From the NCBI GenBank assembly GCA_019247845.1, contig JAFBAL010000010.1, positions 1 through 64,000 on the forward strand: a stretch of DNA of 64,000 nt, written 5' to 3'. The position numbers were made by a program, and so were the translations under genes. The notes beneath the pieces were generated by a model. The model searched no databases. It had not been told where the DNA came from and worked only from the letters and a program-made list of their open reading frames with translations. Positions 43,354-52,174 of this stretch are shown in pieces (position 1 is the stretch's first letter; every line of letters begins with the position of its first letter). Source of the stretch: Alphaproteobacteria bacterium. Lineage in GTDB: Bacteria > Pseudomonadota > Alphaproteobacteria > Micropepsales > Micropepsaceae.

Positions 43354-43923
43354 ATGCGTTTCAAGGCTGCGTCTTCGTTAATCCTGGCCGCCTCGGCGCT
43401 GGCCTGGACCTCTGCCGCGGAAGCGGAAAGTCCCTGGTCCGCGACCCTCTATGCCGGCCCGTCCTCGACCAAGTTCGTGACCCAGATCCTGGGCGGCGAC
43501 TTCGAGGTGAACGGCGGCATGGCGGGACTCGCCATCGACCGCGGGCTGTTCAAGCTGGGCTCGGGCATCTCGTTCGGGGCCGAGCTGCAGCTCACGCAGT
43601 TCTTCGGCGACTACACCTACAACACCGGCGGCATCGGCGTGGGCTTCCGCTTCGACGAGTTTCCGTGGAGCGACAGCCTGCCCACCACCTTCGCGATCTA
43701 TAGCGGTCCGTCCTATGCGCCGAACGCGCCCATCATCAAGGACCCGGTGCCGCACCAGGACCCGAAGTTCCTGAACTATGTGAGCGTCGAGGCCGGAGTC
43801 GGCATCGGCCGCCGCTGGGACGCGGTGCTGCGCATCTACCACCGCTCCGGCGCCTGGGGCACCTACAGCAACACCGCCGACGTCGGCACCATGATCGGGT
43901 TGGGACTTCGCCGCCGCTTCTGA
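43354..43923 (+). CDS. Outer-membrane beta-barrel protein (PagL-like candidate)
   Basis: This 189-residue protein has a signal peptide (MRFKAASSLILAASALAWTSAAEA) and a barrel of amphipathic strands ending in GLGLRRRF, a C-terminal aromatic typical of outer-membrane proteins. RIYHRSGAWG near residue 160 has the His-Ser-like pair seen in lipid A deacylase-like barrels. That is suggestive only. An AAGGA sits about 16 bases upstream of the ATG. Confidence 0.65.
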   Translation: MRFKAASSLILAASALAWTSAAEAESPWSATLYAGPSSTKFVTQILGGDFEVNGGMAGLAIDRGLFKLGSGISFGAELQLTQFFGDYTYNTGGIGVGFRFDEFPWSDSLPTTFAIYSGPSYAPNAPIIKDPVPHQDPKFLNYVSVEAGVGIGRRWDAVLRIYHRSGAWGTYSNTADVGTMIGLGLRRRF

Positions 43924-43956
43924 TCCGCGGACCGTCCCCCGGAAAAGGAGAACGAG

Positions 43957-44445
43957 ATGGAAAAGGCCACTTTCGGCGCCGGATGCTTCTGGGGCGTCGA
44001 GCACTTCTTCGCCGAGGTGCCGGGCGTGATCGATGCGGTGTCGGGCTATGCCGGCGGCCAGGCCGACAATCCCAGCTATCGCCAGGTCTGCACGGGCGCG
44101 ACCAACCACGCCGAAGTCGTCGAGGCGACCTTCGATCCGGCCAAGGTCTCCTATGCAACGCTGGTCGACCTGTTCTTCAAGATGCACGATCCCACGACCT
44201 TGAACCGCCAGGGGCCGGACGTCGGCACGCAGTACCGCTCCGTGATCTTCACCCATTCGCCGGAGCAGGAGCGCGTCGCGCGCGAGGAGCTGGAGAAGGC
44301 GCGGCCGCGCTTTTCGAAGCCCATCGTCACGACGATCGAGCCGGCGCCGACCTTCTGGAAGGCTGAAGACTATCACCAGGACTACTTCGAGAAGAACCAC
44401 GGCCATTCGTGCCATGTGACCTACAAGGAGCTGGCGAACTCATGA
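43957..44445 (+). CDS. msrA: Peptide-methionine (S)-S-oxide reductase
   Basis: This 162-residue protein begins MEKATFGAGCFWGVEHFF, with the catalytic Cys in GCFWG, and has NHAEVVE and GTQYRSVIF as in the family. It repairs oxidised methionine using thioredoxin. An AAAAGGAG ribosome binding site precedes the ATG. Its stop overlaps the next gene's start by four bases (ATGA at 44442). Confidence 0.95.
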   Translation: MEKATFGAGCFWGVEHFFAEVPGVIDAVSGYAGGQADNPSYRQVCTGATNHAEVVEATFDPAKVSYATLVDLFFKMHDPTTLNRQGPDVGTQYRSVIFTHSPEQERVAREELEKARPRFSKPIVTTIEPAPTFWKAEDYHQDYFEKNHGHSCHVTYKELANS

Positions 44446-46210
44446 AGCTATCAGGGGGGATTGCGGCACTCGTCATGGCTACGACCATTCTTTCCAATAC
44501 GGCTTACGGCCAGGTGAGCCGCGGCGACCGCTATTCGGGCGCCACCTGGGCGACGCGCTCGCCGGTGCTGGCACAGCACGGCATGGCCGCGACGGAGCAG
44601 CCGCTGGCCTCCGAGATCGCTGTCGGGATTCTCAAGAAAGGCGGCAGCGCGGTCGACGCCGCCATCGCCGCGAATGCCGCCATCGGATTGATGCAGCCGG
44701 TGCTGAACGGCATCGGCGGCGACCTTTTCGCCATCGTCTACGATCCCAAGACCAAGAAGCTCTACGGCTACAACGGCTCAGGCCGCTCGGCCGCGGGCCG
44801 CGACCTCGCGAAGATGAAGGCCGAGGTCGAGGCGGCCTACAAAAAGGCCGGCCAGGAGCCCAAGGCGCATATCCCGCCCGTGGGGTCGCTGCCCATCACC
44901 GTGCCCGGCGCGGTCGATGCCTGGTTCGCGCTGCATGCCAAGTTCGGCAGGCTCAAGATGGAGGACGACCTCGCCCCCGCCATCCACTACGCGACCGACG
45001 GCTTTCCGGTGACGCAGCTCATCGCGAGCTATTGGAAGGCAACATGGCCGCGTTCGAGAAGAACAAGGGCCTGATCGAAGAGAGCGACAACGCGCGGCAT
45101 ACGTACATGCCGAACGGCCATACGCCCGCCGAGGGCGAGATCTTCAAGAACCCCGATCTCGCGCGCACCTATGCGATGCTCGCCAAGGACGGACGCGACG
45201 CCTATTACAAAGGCGCGATCGCGCACACCATCGACGCGTATTTCAAGCGCATCGGCGGCGACCTGCGCTACGAGGACTTCGCAAGCCATCACGGCGAATG
45301 GGTCGATCCGCTGTCGGTGAACTATCGCGGCTACGACGTCTACGAGCTGCCGCCCAACGGCCAGGGCGCCGCCGTGCTCGAGATGCTGCAGATCCTGAAA
45401 GCCTATGACCTGAAGAAGATGGGCGCAGGGAGCGCCGACACGCTGACCGCGCTGATCGAATCCAAGCGGCTGGCCTACGAGGACCTCGCCAGATGGTATG
45501 CCGACCCGGCTTTCGTGCACGTGCCGATGAAGGGCCTGTTGTCGGACGCCTATGCCGACGAGCGCCGCAAGCTGATCGATCCCACCAAGGTCAACCCGAA
45601 CATCGGCCCGGGCGAACCCAAGCTGCATGACGGCGACACGATCTATCTGACCGCGGCCGACAAGGACGGCATGATGGTGTCGCTGATCCAGTCGAACTAT
45701 CGCGGCATGGGGTCGGGGCTGGTCGCGGACGGGCTGGGCTTCATGTTCCAGGATCGCGGCGAGCTCTATTCGCTTGAGGACGGCGCGGCCAACGTCTATG
45801 CGCCGGGCAAGCGGCCGTTCCAGACCATCATCCCCGCCTTCATCATGAAGGACGGCCAGCCATTCATGTCCTTCGGTCTGATGGGCGGCGACATGCAGCC
45901 GCAAGGCCACGTACAGATCATCACCAACATGATCGATTTCGGCATGAACGTGCAGGAGGCCGGCGACGCCGCGCGCTGGCGCCACTTCGGCAATGCCGAG
46001 CCCACCGGCGAGGCGAGCCAGGGCATCGGCACGGTCGAGATGGAGTCGGGCTTCGATCCCGCGGTGAAGGCCGAGCTCGCCAAGCGCGGCTATAAGGTCG
46101 CGCCGGGCACGGGCGGCTTCGGCGGCTATCAGGCGATCATGCGTGGCGACAACGGCGTCTATTGGGGCGCCAGCGAGATGCGCAAGGACGGGGAAGTAAT
46201 CGGGTACTGA
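44442..46210 (+). pseudogene. ggt: Gamma-glutamyltransferase family protein, frameshifted
   Basis: The first part (residues 1 to about 198) has a signal peptide, HGMAATEQPLASEIAVGILKKGGSAVDAAIAANA and VGSLPITVPGAVDAWF. It ends in frame at PVTQLIASYWK near 45036. The rest, GNMAAFEKNKGL onward, is in another frame and includes the catalytic-Thr region GDTIYLTAADKDGMMVSLIQSNY and GTGGFGGYQAI. One missing G in the AAGG run at 45036-45039 explains it. The intact protein would be about 589 residues and periplasmic. It would cleave or transfer gamma-glutamyl groups. It follows msrA by a four-base overlap. Confidence 0.85.
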
Positions 46211-46215
46211 GAAAC

Positions 46216-46239
46216 CCCTCTCCCCTTGAGGGGAGAGGG
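46216..46239. terminator. Bidirectional terminator hairpin
   Basis: CCCTCTCCCC and GGGGAGAGGG form a perfect 10-bp stem with a TTGA tetraloop. It lies between two convergent gene ends, and the minus-strand side is followed by GTTTCTC. This hairpin type is scattered through many alphaproteobacterial genomes. Confidence 0.8.
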
Positions 46240-46253
46240 ATTGCCGTCGTCTG

Positions 46254-47498
46254 CTATTTCCTGGTCACGCTGAACACGACGCCGTTCGAATGGGCGCCGA
46301 ACGATTGCGTCGTCCCGTAGAGCGTGCCTTTGTTCTTGATCACGCCGGCGGAGTAGCCGCCGCCGTCGTTGCCGGAGAAGGCATGGAGCACGTTCTCGGT
46401 GCCCTTGGCCGTGATCTGATAGACCACGCCGCACTGGCAGGACGGATCGCCGCCTTCGCTGGCCGCGCTGTACAGGTTGCTGCCGGCCACCAGCATGTCG
46501 CCCTCGGGCGAGCCGCCGTCGGCGCCGCCGGTGAAGTTGTAGATCGTGCTCAAGGTCCCGTCGGTCGCGATCTTGAACACGGTGCCGTGGCCGTTGGCGC
46601 CGCCGTCGACGGTGCTGCCGTAGAGGTTGCCGTCCTTGTCGATGTCCAACCCGCCATAGAGGAAGCCGCCGTCGTCGCCGCCGGTGAAGCTGTGCAGCGT
46701 GGTCAGGGTTCCGTCGGTGGCGAGCTTGTAGACCGAGCCGTTGTCGCTGGCGCCGCCGAAGGCGGTGACGCCGTAGAGATTGCCGTCGCGGTCACGGACC
46801 ACGCCGTGCTCCGGGAACTCGCCGTCGGCGCCGTTGAACGTATGCAGCACGCTGAACGTGCCGTCGAAGCCGTATTTGAAGACCGTGCCGTCGCCGTTGG
46901 CGCCGCCGAACAGGGCGGTTCCATAGAGGTTGCCCTCCTTGTCGCGGATCAGGTCGCCGCGGATGAACGAGCCGTCGTTGCTGCTGAAGTTGTGCAGCAC
47001 CTTGTACGTCCCGCTCTTCGAAATCTTGAAGATGACGCCGTTGCCGCCCGCGCCGCCGCTGCCCGTGGTGCCGTAGATCGTGCCGCTCGGCATGAGGATC
47101 ACGCCGCCGTCGGGACCCATGCCGTCGTTGCCGGCGAAGGAATGCAGAAGCGTCTGCGTGCCGTCCGGCGCCAGCTTGAAGACCACGCCGTCGCCATGGG
47201 TGCCGCCGAAATCGGCCGTTCCATAGATGTTGCCGGCATCGTCGAGCGTGACGTTTGCGCCGGGACCGGCGCCATCATTGGCATTCGAGGTGAAATCGTG
47301 CAGGTCGGTATAGGTCGGATCCGTCGCGCCGAAGCTGCTTTTGCCCTGCCGCGAGGCGAGCGGATGTTTTCCCTGGACCGCGAGCATCCGCTTCATGTCG
47401 GCGCGCGACTGGTTTCCAGCAGCCGCCGGCGTCAGAGTGGCGAGCGCGAGCGCCGAGCCGAGCAGGGCGCAGCGGAACAGCATGTGACCATTGAGCAT
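46254..47498 (-). CDS. Secreted tandem GloVer-type repeat protein, mostly Cys-free form
   Basis: This 414-residue protein has a signal peptide and about nine repeats of the type LH-x-F-x7-DG then G-x-LYGT-x3-GG. Unlike the relative at 39280, the repeats lack the FC-x5-CADG pair; one DPSCQCG pair is near the C-terminus. A strong GGGAGGAG ribosome binding site precedes ATG 47498. Two 12-bp direct repeats lie upstream. It should fold as a beta-propeller outside the cytoplasm. Confidence 0.8.
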   Translation of the reverse strand: MLNGHMLFRCALLGSALALATLTPAAAGNQSRADMKRMLAVQGKHPLASRQGKSSFGATDPTYTDLHDFTSNANDGAGPGANVTLDDAGNIYGTADFGGTHGDGVVFKLAPDGTQTLLHSFAGNDGMGPDGGVILMPSGTIYGTTGSGGAGGNGVIFKISKSGTYKVLHNFSSNDGSFIRGDLIRDKEGNLYGTALFGGANGDGTVFKYGFDGTFSVLHTFNGADGEFPEHGVVRDRDGNLYGVTAFGGASDNGSVYKLATDGTLTTLHSFTGGDDGGFLYGGLDIDKDGNLYGSTVDGGANGHGTVFKIATDGTLSTIYNFTGGADGGSPEGDMLVAGSNLYSAASEGGDPSCQCGVVYQITAKGTENVLHAFSGNDGGGYSAGVIKNKGTLYGTTQSFGAHSNGVVFSVTRK

Positions 47499-47514
47499 TG
47501 AAACTCCTCCCATA

Positions 47515-47542
47515 GTTTTTACCGGCCTGTGTTTTTACCGGC
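47515..47542. promoter_or_regulatory. Two direct repeats of GTTTTTACCGGC
   Basis: GTTTTTACCGGC occurs at 47515-47526 and 47531-47542, with 16-bp spacing, just upstream of the GloVer gene ribosome binding site on the minus strand. The spacing is about 1.5 helical turns. It may be a regulator site or part of the promoter. Confidence 0.5.
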
Positions 47543-47614
47543 TTTCCGAAGGCGCATTAGGCCAACTGCGCGGGGCCGTTGCAACCGCGCGGGAGAAATT
47601 CGTCGAAAGGTATC

Positions 47615-48919
47615 TCAGCTGACGAAAACGCGATCGAAGATCGTGTCGACGTGCTTGAAGTGGTAGTCGAGGTCGAACAGCGCCTCGAGCTCTTTATGTG
47701 ACAGCGCCTGTGTCACTTCGGGATCGGCCTTCAGCAGGCCGAGCAGCGCGCCCTCGCCGTTCCAGGTGCGCATCGCGTTGCGCTGCACAAGGCGATAGGA
47801 ATCCTCGCGGCTCACGCCCTTTTGCGTCAGCGCGAGCAGCACGCGCTGGCTGTGCACCAGGCCTTGCGTGCGATCCAGGTTGTCCTGCATGCGCTTCGGG
47901 TAGACGACCAGCTTCTCGACCACGCCGGCCATGCGCATCAGCGCGAAGTCGAGCGTGACCGTGGCGTCCGGGCCGATATAGCGCTCGACCGAGGAATGCG
48001 AGATGTCGCGCTCGTGCCAGAGCGCCACGTTCTCCATCGCCGGCAGCGCGAAGGCGCGCACCATGCGGGCGAGCCCGGTGACGTTCTCGGTCAGCACGGG
48101 GTTGCGCTTGTGCGGCATCGCCGACGAGCCCTTCTGGCCCGCGGAGAAGAACTCTTCCGCCTCGAGCACCTCGGTGCGCTGAAGATGCCGGATCTCGGTC
48201 GCGAGCCGCTCGAGCGAGCTCGCCACCACGCCCAGCGCCGCGAAATAGGCCGCGTGCCGGTCGCGCGGGATGACCTGGGTCGACACCGGCTCGACCTTGA
48301 GGCCGAGCTTCGCCGCGACATGCTCTTCCACGCGGGGATCGATATTGGCGAAGGAGCCGATGGCGCCCGAGATGGCGCAGGTCGCGATCTCGTCGCGCGC
48401 CGTGACCAGCCGCGCCCGCGCGCGCGCGAACTCGGCATAATATCCCGCGAGCTTCACGCCGAAGGTCGTGGGCTCTGCGTGGATGCCGTGGCTGCGGCCG
48501 ATGGTGGGCGTCGTCTTGTATTCGAAGGCGCGCGTCTTGAGCGCGGCGAGCAGCGCGTCGACGTCGGCGATGAGGATGTCGGCGGCGCGCTTGAGCTGCA
48601 CCGACAGGCAGGTGTCGAGCACGTCCGACGAGGTCATGCCCTGATGCACGAAGCGCGCGTCGGGGCCGATGAACTCGGCCAAGTGAGTGAGGAAGGCGAT
48701 GACGTCGTGCTTGACCTCGCGCTCGATGGCGTCGATGCGCGCGACGTCGAAGGTGGCGGCGCCCCCCTTCTCCCAGATGACGGCGGCCGCTTCTTTCGGG
48801 ATGACGCCAAGCTCGGCCAGCGCGTCGGCGGCATGCGCCTCGATCTCGAACCAGATGCGGAACTTGGTTCCGGGCGACCAGATCGCCGTCATCTCGGGGC
48901 GGGAATAGCGCGGAATCAT
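47615..48919 (-). CDS. purB: Adenylosuccinate lyase
   Basis: This 434-residue enzyme has the superfamily signature GSSAMPHKRNPV near residue 260 and the conserved TSSDVLDT and GRSHGIHAEPTTFG segments. It acts twice in purine synthesis, forming AICAR and AMP. It lies 10 bp after an ABC transporter ATPase gene in the same direction, so it may ride on that transcript. Length is normal. Confidence 0.95.
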   Translation of the reverse strand: MIPRYSRPEMTAIWSPGTKFRIWFEIEAHAADALAELGVIPKEAAAVIWEKGGAATFDVARIDAIEREVKHDVIAFLTHLAEFIGPDARFVHQGMTSSDVLDTCLSVQLKRAADILIADVDALLAALKTRAFEYKTTPTIGRSHGIHAEPTTFGVKLAGYYAEFARARARLVTARDEIATCAISGAIGSFANIDPRVEEHVAAKLGLKVEPVSTQVIPRDRHAAYFAALGVVASSLERLATEIRHLQRTEVLEAEEFFSAGQKGSSAMPHKRNPVLTENVTGLARMVRAFALPAMENVALWHERDISHSSVERYIGPDATVTLDFALMRMAGVVEKLVVYPKRMQDNLDRTQGLVHSQRVLLALTQKGVSREDSYRLVQRNAMRTWNGEGALLGLLKADPEVTQALSHKELEALFDLDYHFKHVDTIFDRVFVS

Positions 48920-48929
48920 GGCCGGACTT

Positions 48930-50480
48930 CTAGACCAAGCAGGCAGCCTCGACCAGCGCTTTCGTGACCGCGTCCTTGGGCGCCTGCGCCAGGCTCGTCA
49001 CGGCGCCGCGCTCGACCATCCGGCCCTTGTCGAAGACCATGACTTCGTCGCAAAGCGCCTCGGCGACGGCGAAATCGCTGGTGATCACGACGAAGGCCGC
49101 CTGGCTTTCGACGCGGAACTCGGCGAGCAGGTCGCGCATGGTCGTCTGCGCGACGGCGTCGAGCCCGCGCAACGGCTCGTCGATCACCACCATCAGCGGC
49201 GCGGCAACGATGGCGCGCGCGACCTGGAGCCTGCGCTTGTCGAAGGGCGGCAGCGTGGCGACGGTGCGCCGTCCCTCGTAGGACGCGAGCCCCACGCGCT
49301 TCAGCGCCGTGTCGCGATAGCCCGCGGTGAGCTCGCGGCTGAGCTTCAGATGCGCGCGCAAGGGCTCGTCGACCGTGTCCCAGATCGTCATGCGCGGATC
49401 GAGCGCGGCGTCGTTCGAGGTCACGAAGGCGACGCGGCGGCGCAAGCGCAAGGTCATCGCCTCGGACAAAAGATTGAGATCGACCGCGTCGAACAGGATG
49501 CGCCCCGGCCGCCGCTCCAGGCCCAAGACGGCGCGCAGCAAGGTGTGCCGGCCCGAGCCGGTCTCGCCGAGCAGCGCCAGCGACGCGCCGCGACGCAGCT
49601 CGAAACCCATCATGTCGCGCTGGCGCGGCGTCTTGCGCGGCTCGGGCGACAGCACCAGTCCTTGCACCTGCAGCAGCGGCTCGCCGCGCACCGTGCGCGA
49701 CGGCTTGGCGACGGGCCGGGGCAGCGCACGAAACAGCGACTGGGTATAGGCATGGGTTTCCGTGGCCATCAGATGCGCGGCTTCGCCCTCTTCCACCACC
49801 CGGCCCTGGCGCAGGACGATGGTACGCGCCTTCAGCCGCGCCACGGCCTGCGGCTCGCGCGCGGCGCACAGCATCGCAAAGCCTAGACGCGCCTGCTCCT
49901 CGACCAGCGCCTTGCTGAGCGCGTTGGCCGCGACCGGCGACATGTCGGCGAAAGGATGATCGCAGAGCACGAGCTCCGGCGTGGACGCGACCGCGGCGGC
50001 GAGAAGGCCCCACGCGACCGTCACGGTATCGAGCGCGCCCGCCGGCGCATCCAGGATCTCGACCGAAGGCGCGCCGACGAAGCGGGCGAGCGCGCCGCGC
50101 AGCTCTTCGCGCGCCGCGCCCTTGGGACAGGAAAGCCTGCGCGCGATCACGCGGGCGAGCTGCGAGGCGGCGCCGACCAGCGGATCGAGCGGCCGCTGGG
50201 CAGCGCCCGGCAGATAGGCGACGCGCAGAGGCACGCGCATCCTGGGCGCCACCGGCCGTGCCTCGCTTTCGCCGACGCGCAGCGTTCCGGCAACCTCGTC
50301 TGCCCGGTCGACGAGGCCGTCGAGCAGGCGCAGCACCGCGTCCTTGCCGCTACCCGCCTCGCCCAGCAGGATCACCGTCTCGCCCGCGTTCAGCGTCAGC
50401 GAAAAGCGGTCGATCTCGGCGCGGCCGTCGCGGGCGACCGAGAGATCCTTGATCTCGAGGATGGGGCGCGCGTCGCTCAT
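48930..50480 (-). CDS. Tandem-NBD ABC transporter ATP-binding protein with altered ATP sites
   Basis: This 516-residue protein has two ABC domains as in DppD/DppF-type oligopeptide or SapDF-type systems. Its first P-loop is GEAGSGKD (Asp replaces Ser/Thr) and the second GETGSGRH (Arg replaces Lys). Neither domain has a clear LSGGQ signature. The first Walker B reads LVLCDHP, lacking the catalytic Glu, while the second (VVIDEP) is normal. ATP binding or hydrolysis is probably impaired at both sites. It overlaps the upstream permease gene by ATGA. It is the only ATPase gene in the operon. Confidence 0.75.
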   Translation of the reverse strand: MSDARPILEIKDLSVARDGRAEIDRFSLTLNAGETVILLGEAGSGKDAVLRLLDGLVDRADEVAGTLRVGESEARPVAPRMRVPLRVAYLPGAAQRPLDPLVGAASQLARVIARRLSCPKGAAREELRGALARFVGAPSVEILDAPAGALDTVTVAWGLLAAAVASTPELVLCDHPFADMSPVAANALSKALVEEQARLGFAMLCAAREPQAVARLKARTIVLRQGRVVEEGEAAHLMATETHAYTQSLFRALPRPVAKPSRTVRGEPLLQVQGLVLSPEPRKTPRQRDMMGFELRRGASLALLGETGSGRHTLLRAVLGLERRPGRILFDAVDLNLLSEAMTLRLRRRVAFVTSNDAALDPRMTIWDTVDEPLRAHLKLSRELTAGYRDTALKRVGLASYEGRRTVATLPPFDKRRLQVARAIVAAPLMVVIDEPLRGLDAVAQTTMRDLLAEFRVESQAAFVVITSDFAVAEALCDEVMVFDKGRMVERGAVTSLAQAPKDAVTKALVEAACLV

Positions 50481-51298
50481 GGCCGCTCGCCCTCGTCCAA
50501 GCCTGCGGCCAGGCGCGCCAGCAGGATCAGCAGCATCAATGCCAGCGCCGGAAACGCCACGGTCCACCAGGCCTCGAGATAGCTTGTCCTCGCCGCGGCG
50601 ATCATCAGGCCCAGATCGCGATGCGGCGGCAGCGCACCGAAGCCCAGGAAGCTCATCGTCGAGAGGATGATGGCGACGGCGGCAAGCGCGCGCGCCAAGG
50701 TCGGGAGCAACGTGTCGCGGAACTCGTACGCCAAGTCGCGGTTCAGCAGCGCCGAGGCCGAGATGCCGGTGGCGCGCGCGTATTCCGCATGGCCGAGGCG
50801 GCCTGCGGCACGCGCGCGGTCGAAGGCGCGCACGAAAGCGAGCGGCGCGGCGGCGAGGCCCGCAGCCAATCCCGCATAGCCGCGGGCCGTGAGCGCCACC
50901 ATGGCAAGCGCGAGCAAGAGCGCCGGTATCGCCGCGAAGGCGCCGATCGCCCAGCGCAAAACGTTGCCGGCCGGTCTCGGTAGATGGGCGCAGACGAAGC
51001 CGAGCAGGCCGCCCGCGAGCAGCGCCAGCACGGCGGCCTCGCCGGCCTGGGCGACGGTGGTGCTGAGGCCGTAAAGCGTTTCGCTGAACATGTCGCGGCC
51101 GAGCAGGTCGGTGCCGAACGGGAAGGCCTCGGACGGCGCCGCAAGAACCGGCCCGGTATGCGCAGCCCCCAGCGGCGCGCGCGCGAGGAAATCGGCGAGC
51201 ATGACCGCGATGGCGATGAGCCCCAGCCCCGACCAGCCCGCCGCCGCGAGGATGCGGCGCAGGCGCGTGAGCTCGGGCGTGAGCATCCCCACGCTCAT
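50477..51298 (-). CDS. ABC transporter permease (DppC-like)
   Basis: This 273-residue protein has six hydrophobic helices. The N-terminal FPFGTDLLGRDMFSETLYGLSTTV is the conserved DppC/OppC opening. ARATGISASALLNRDLAYEFRDTLLPTL resembles the coupling EAA loop. It forms half of a peptide-type channel with the next permease. It overlaps both neighbours by four bases. Confidence 0.85.
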   Translation of the reverse strand: MSVGMLTPELTRLRRILAAAGWSGLGLIAIAVMLADFLARAPLGAAHTGPVLAAPSEAFPFGTDLLGRDMFSETLYGLSTTVAQAGEAAVLALLAGGLLGFVCAHLPRPAGNVLRWAIGAFAAIPALLLALAMVALTARGYAGLAAGLAAAPLAFVRAFDRARAAGRLGHAEYARATGISASALLNRDLAYEFRDTLLPTLARALAAVAIILSTMSFLGFGALPPHRDLGLMIAAARTSYLEAWWTVAFPALALMLLILLARLAAGLDEGERP

Positions 51299-52119
51299 GA
51301 CGCCGCCCGCATCAGGACGCGCGAGCCGACGCGGCCCAGGAACTCGGCCGTGCAGGTGAGCGCGGCAAAGACCAGCAGGATGGGTGCGGCCATGCTCCAA
51401 TCGTGCAGCGCGACCGATTTCACGAACAGCTCGGCGATGCCGTGGCTTTGGAACACCCACTCCGCCACCACCGCGGCGGACAGCAGCGTCAGCATGACCT
51501 CGCCCAGGCTTTCGAGCAGGCCCGCGAAGATCTGCGGCGCGACGTAGACGCGCTCGATCTCCATGGCGGTGAGGCCGAGCCGGCGGAGGCCGAGACGGAA
51601 CGGCGAGTCTTGCGCCAGCGACGCGGCACGGCGCAGGGCCATCTGCACCGCCGCGGTGCCCGCCAACCCCACGGCGACGGTCGGCAGGAACAGCGTCGTG
51701 ACCCGCGAGGCCGTGTCCGGTCTGATCCCGAAGAGATGGAAGGCGGCATAGGCGAGTGCGAGGCAGGCGCAGAACACCGGCGCCGCCGAGACGATCTGGA
51801 TGACGGGCGCCGTCGCCCGGCGCATCCCGCCCGTCCCCAAAAGAAGCCCGAGCGGCAGGCCCAGCATCAGCGCCATCAGCGCGCCCAGGAGCACCACGTC
51901 GGCCGTCGCCGGGCCGTGCATGGCAAGCTCGCGCGCCGCCGGCAATCCGCTGATCGTGCTTCTGCCCGGGTCCAGGCTCAGGAAGGCCATGAGCCGGTTG
52001 CCGAAGGCGGCGAGATAGGGGCCCGGGTCGGCCAGGGCCGACAGCGCGGCCGCGATCAGGAGCGCGCCGAAAAGGGCGAGCACCCATTTCCCGCCTTCCT
52101 TCAGCGCAAACCGCCACAT
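51295..52119 (-). CDS. ABC transporter permease (DppB-like)
   Basis: This 274-residue protein has an N-terminal helix and a five-helix permease core. ADVVLLGALMALMLGLPLGLLLG and ASLAQDSPFRLGLRRLGLTAMEIERVYVAPQ (EAA-type loop) are visible. It pairs with the DppC-like permease. It is the first gene of the operon, and no substrate-binding protein gene lies nearby. The usual DppB N-terminal R-x3 helix region is shortened. Confidence 0.8.
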   Translation of the reverse strand: MWRFALKEGGKWVLALFGALLIAAALSALADPGPYLAAFGNRLMAFLSLDPGRSTISGLPAARELAMHGPATADVVLLGALMALMLGLPLGLLLGTGGMRRATAPVIQIVSAAPVFCACLALAYAAFHLFGIRPDTASRVTTLFLPTVAVGLAGTAAVQMALRRAASLAQDSPFRLGLRRLGLTAMEIERVYVAPQIFAGLLESLGEVMLTLLSAAVVAEWVFQSHGIAELFVKSVALHDWSMAAPILLVFAALTCTAEFLGRVGSRVLMRAAS

Positions 52120-52174
52120 GCCGCCGTCCCACCGCTCCCCGGCGGGACTATAGCAGCCTTCCGAGTAACAATTG

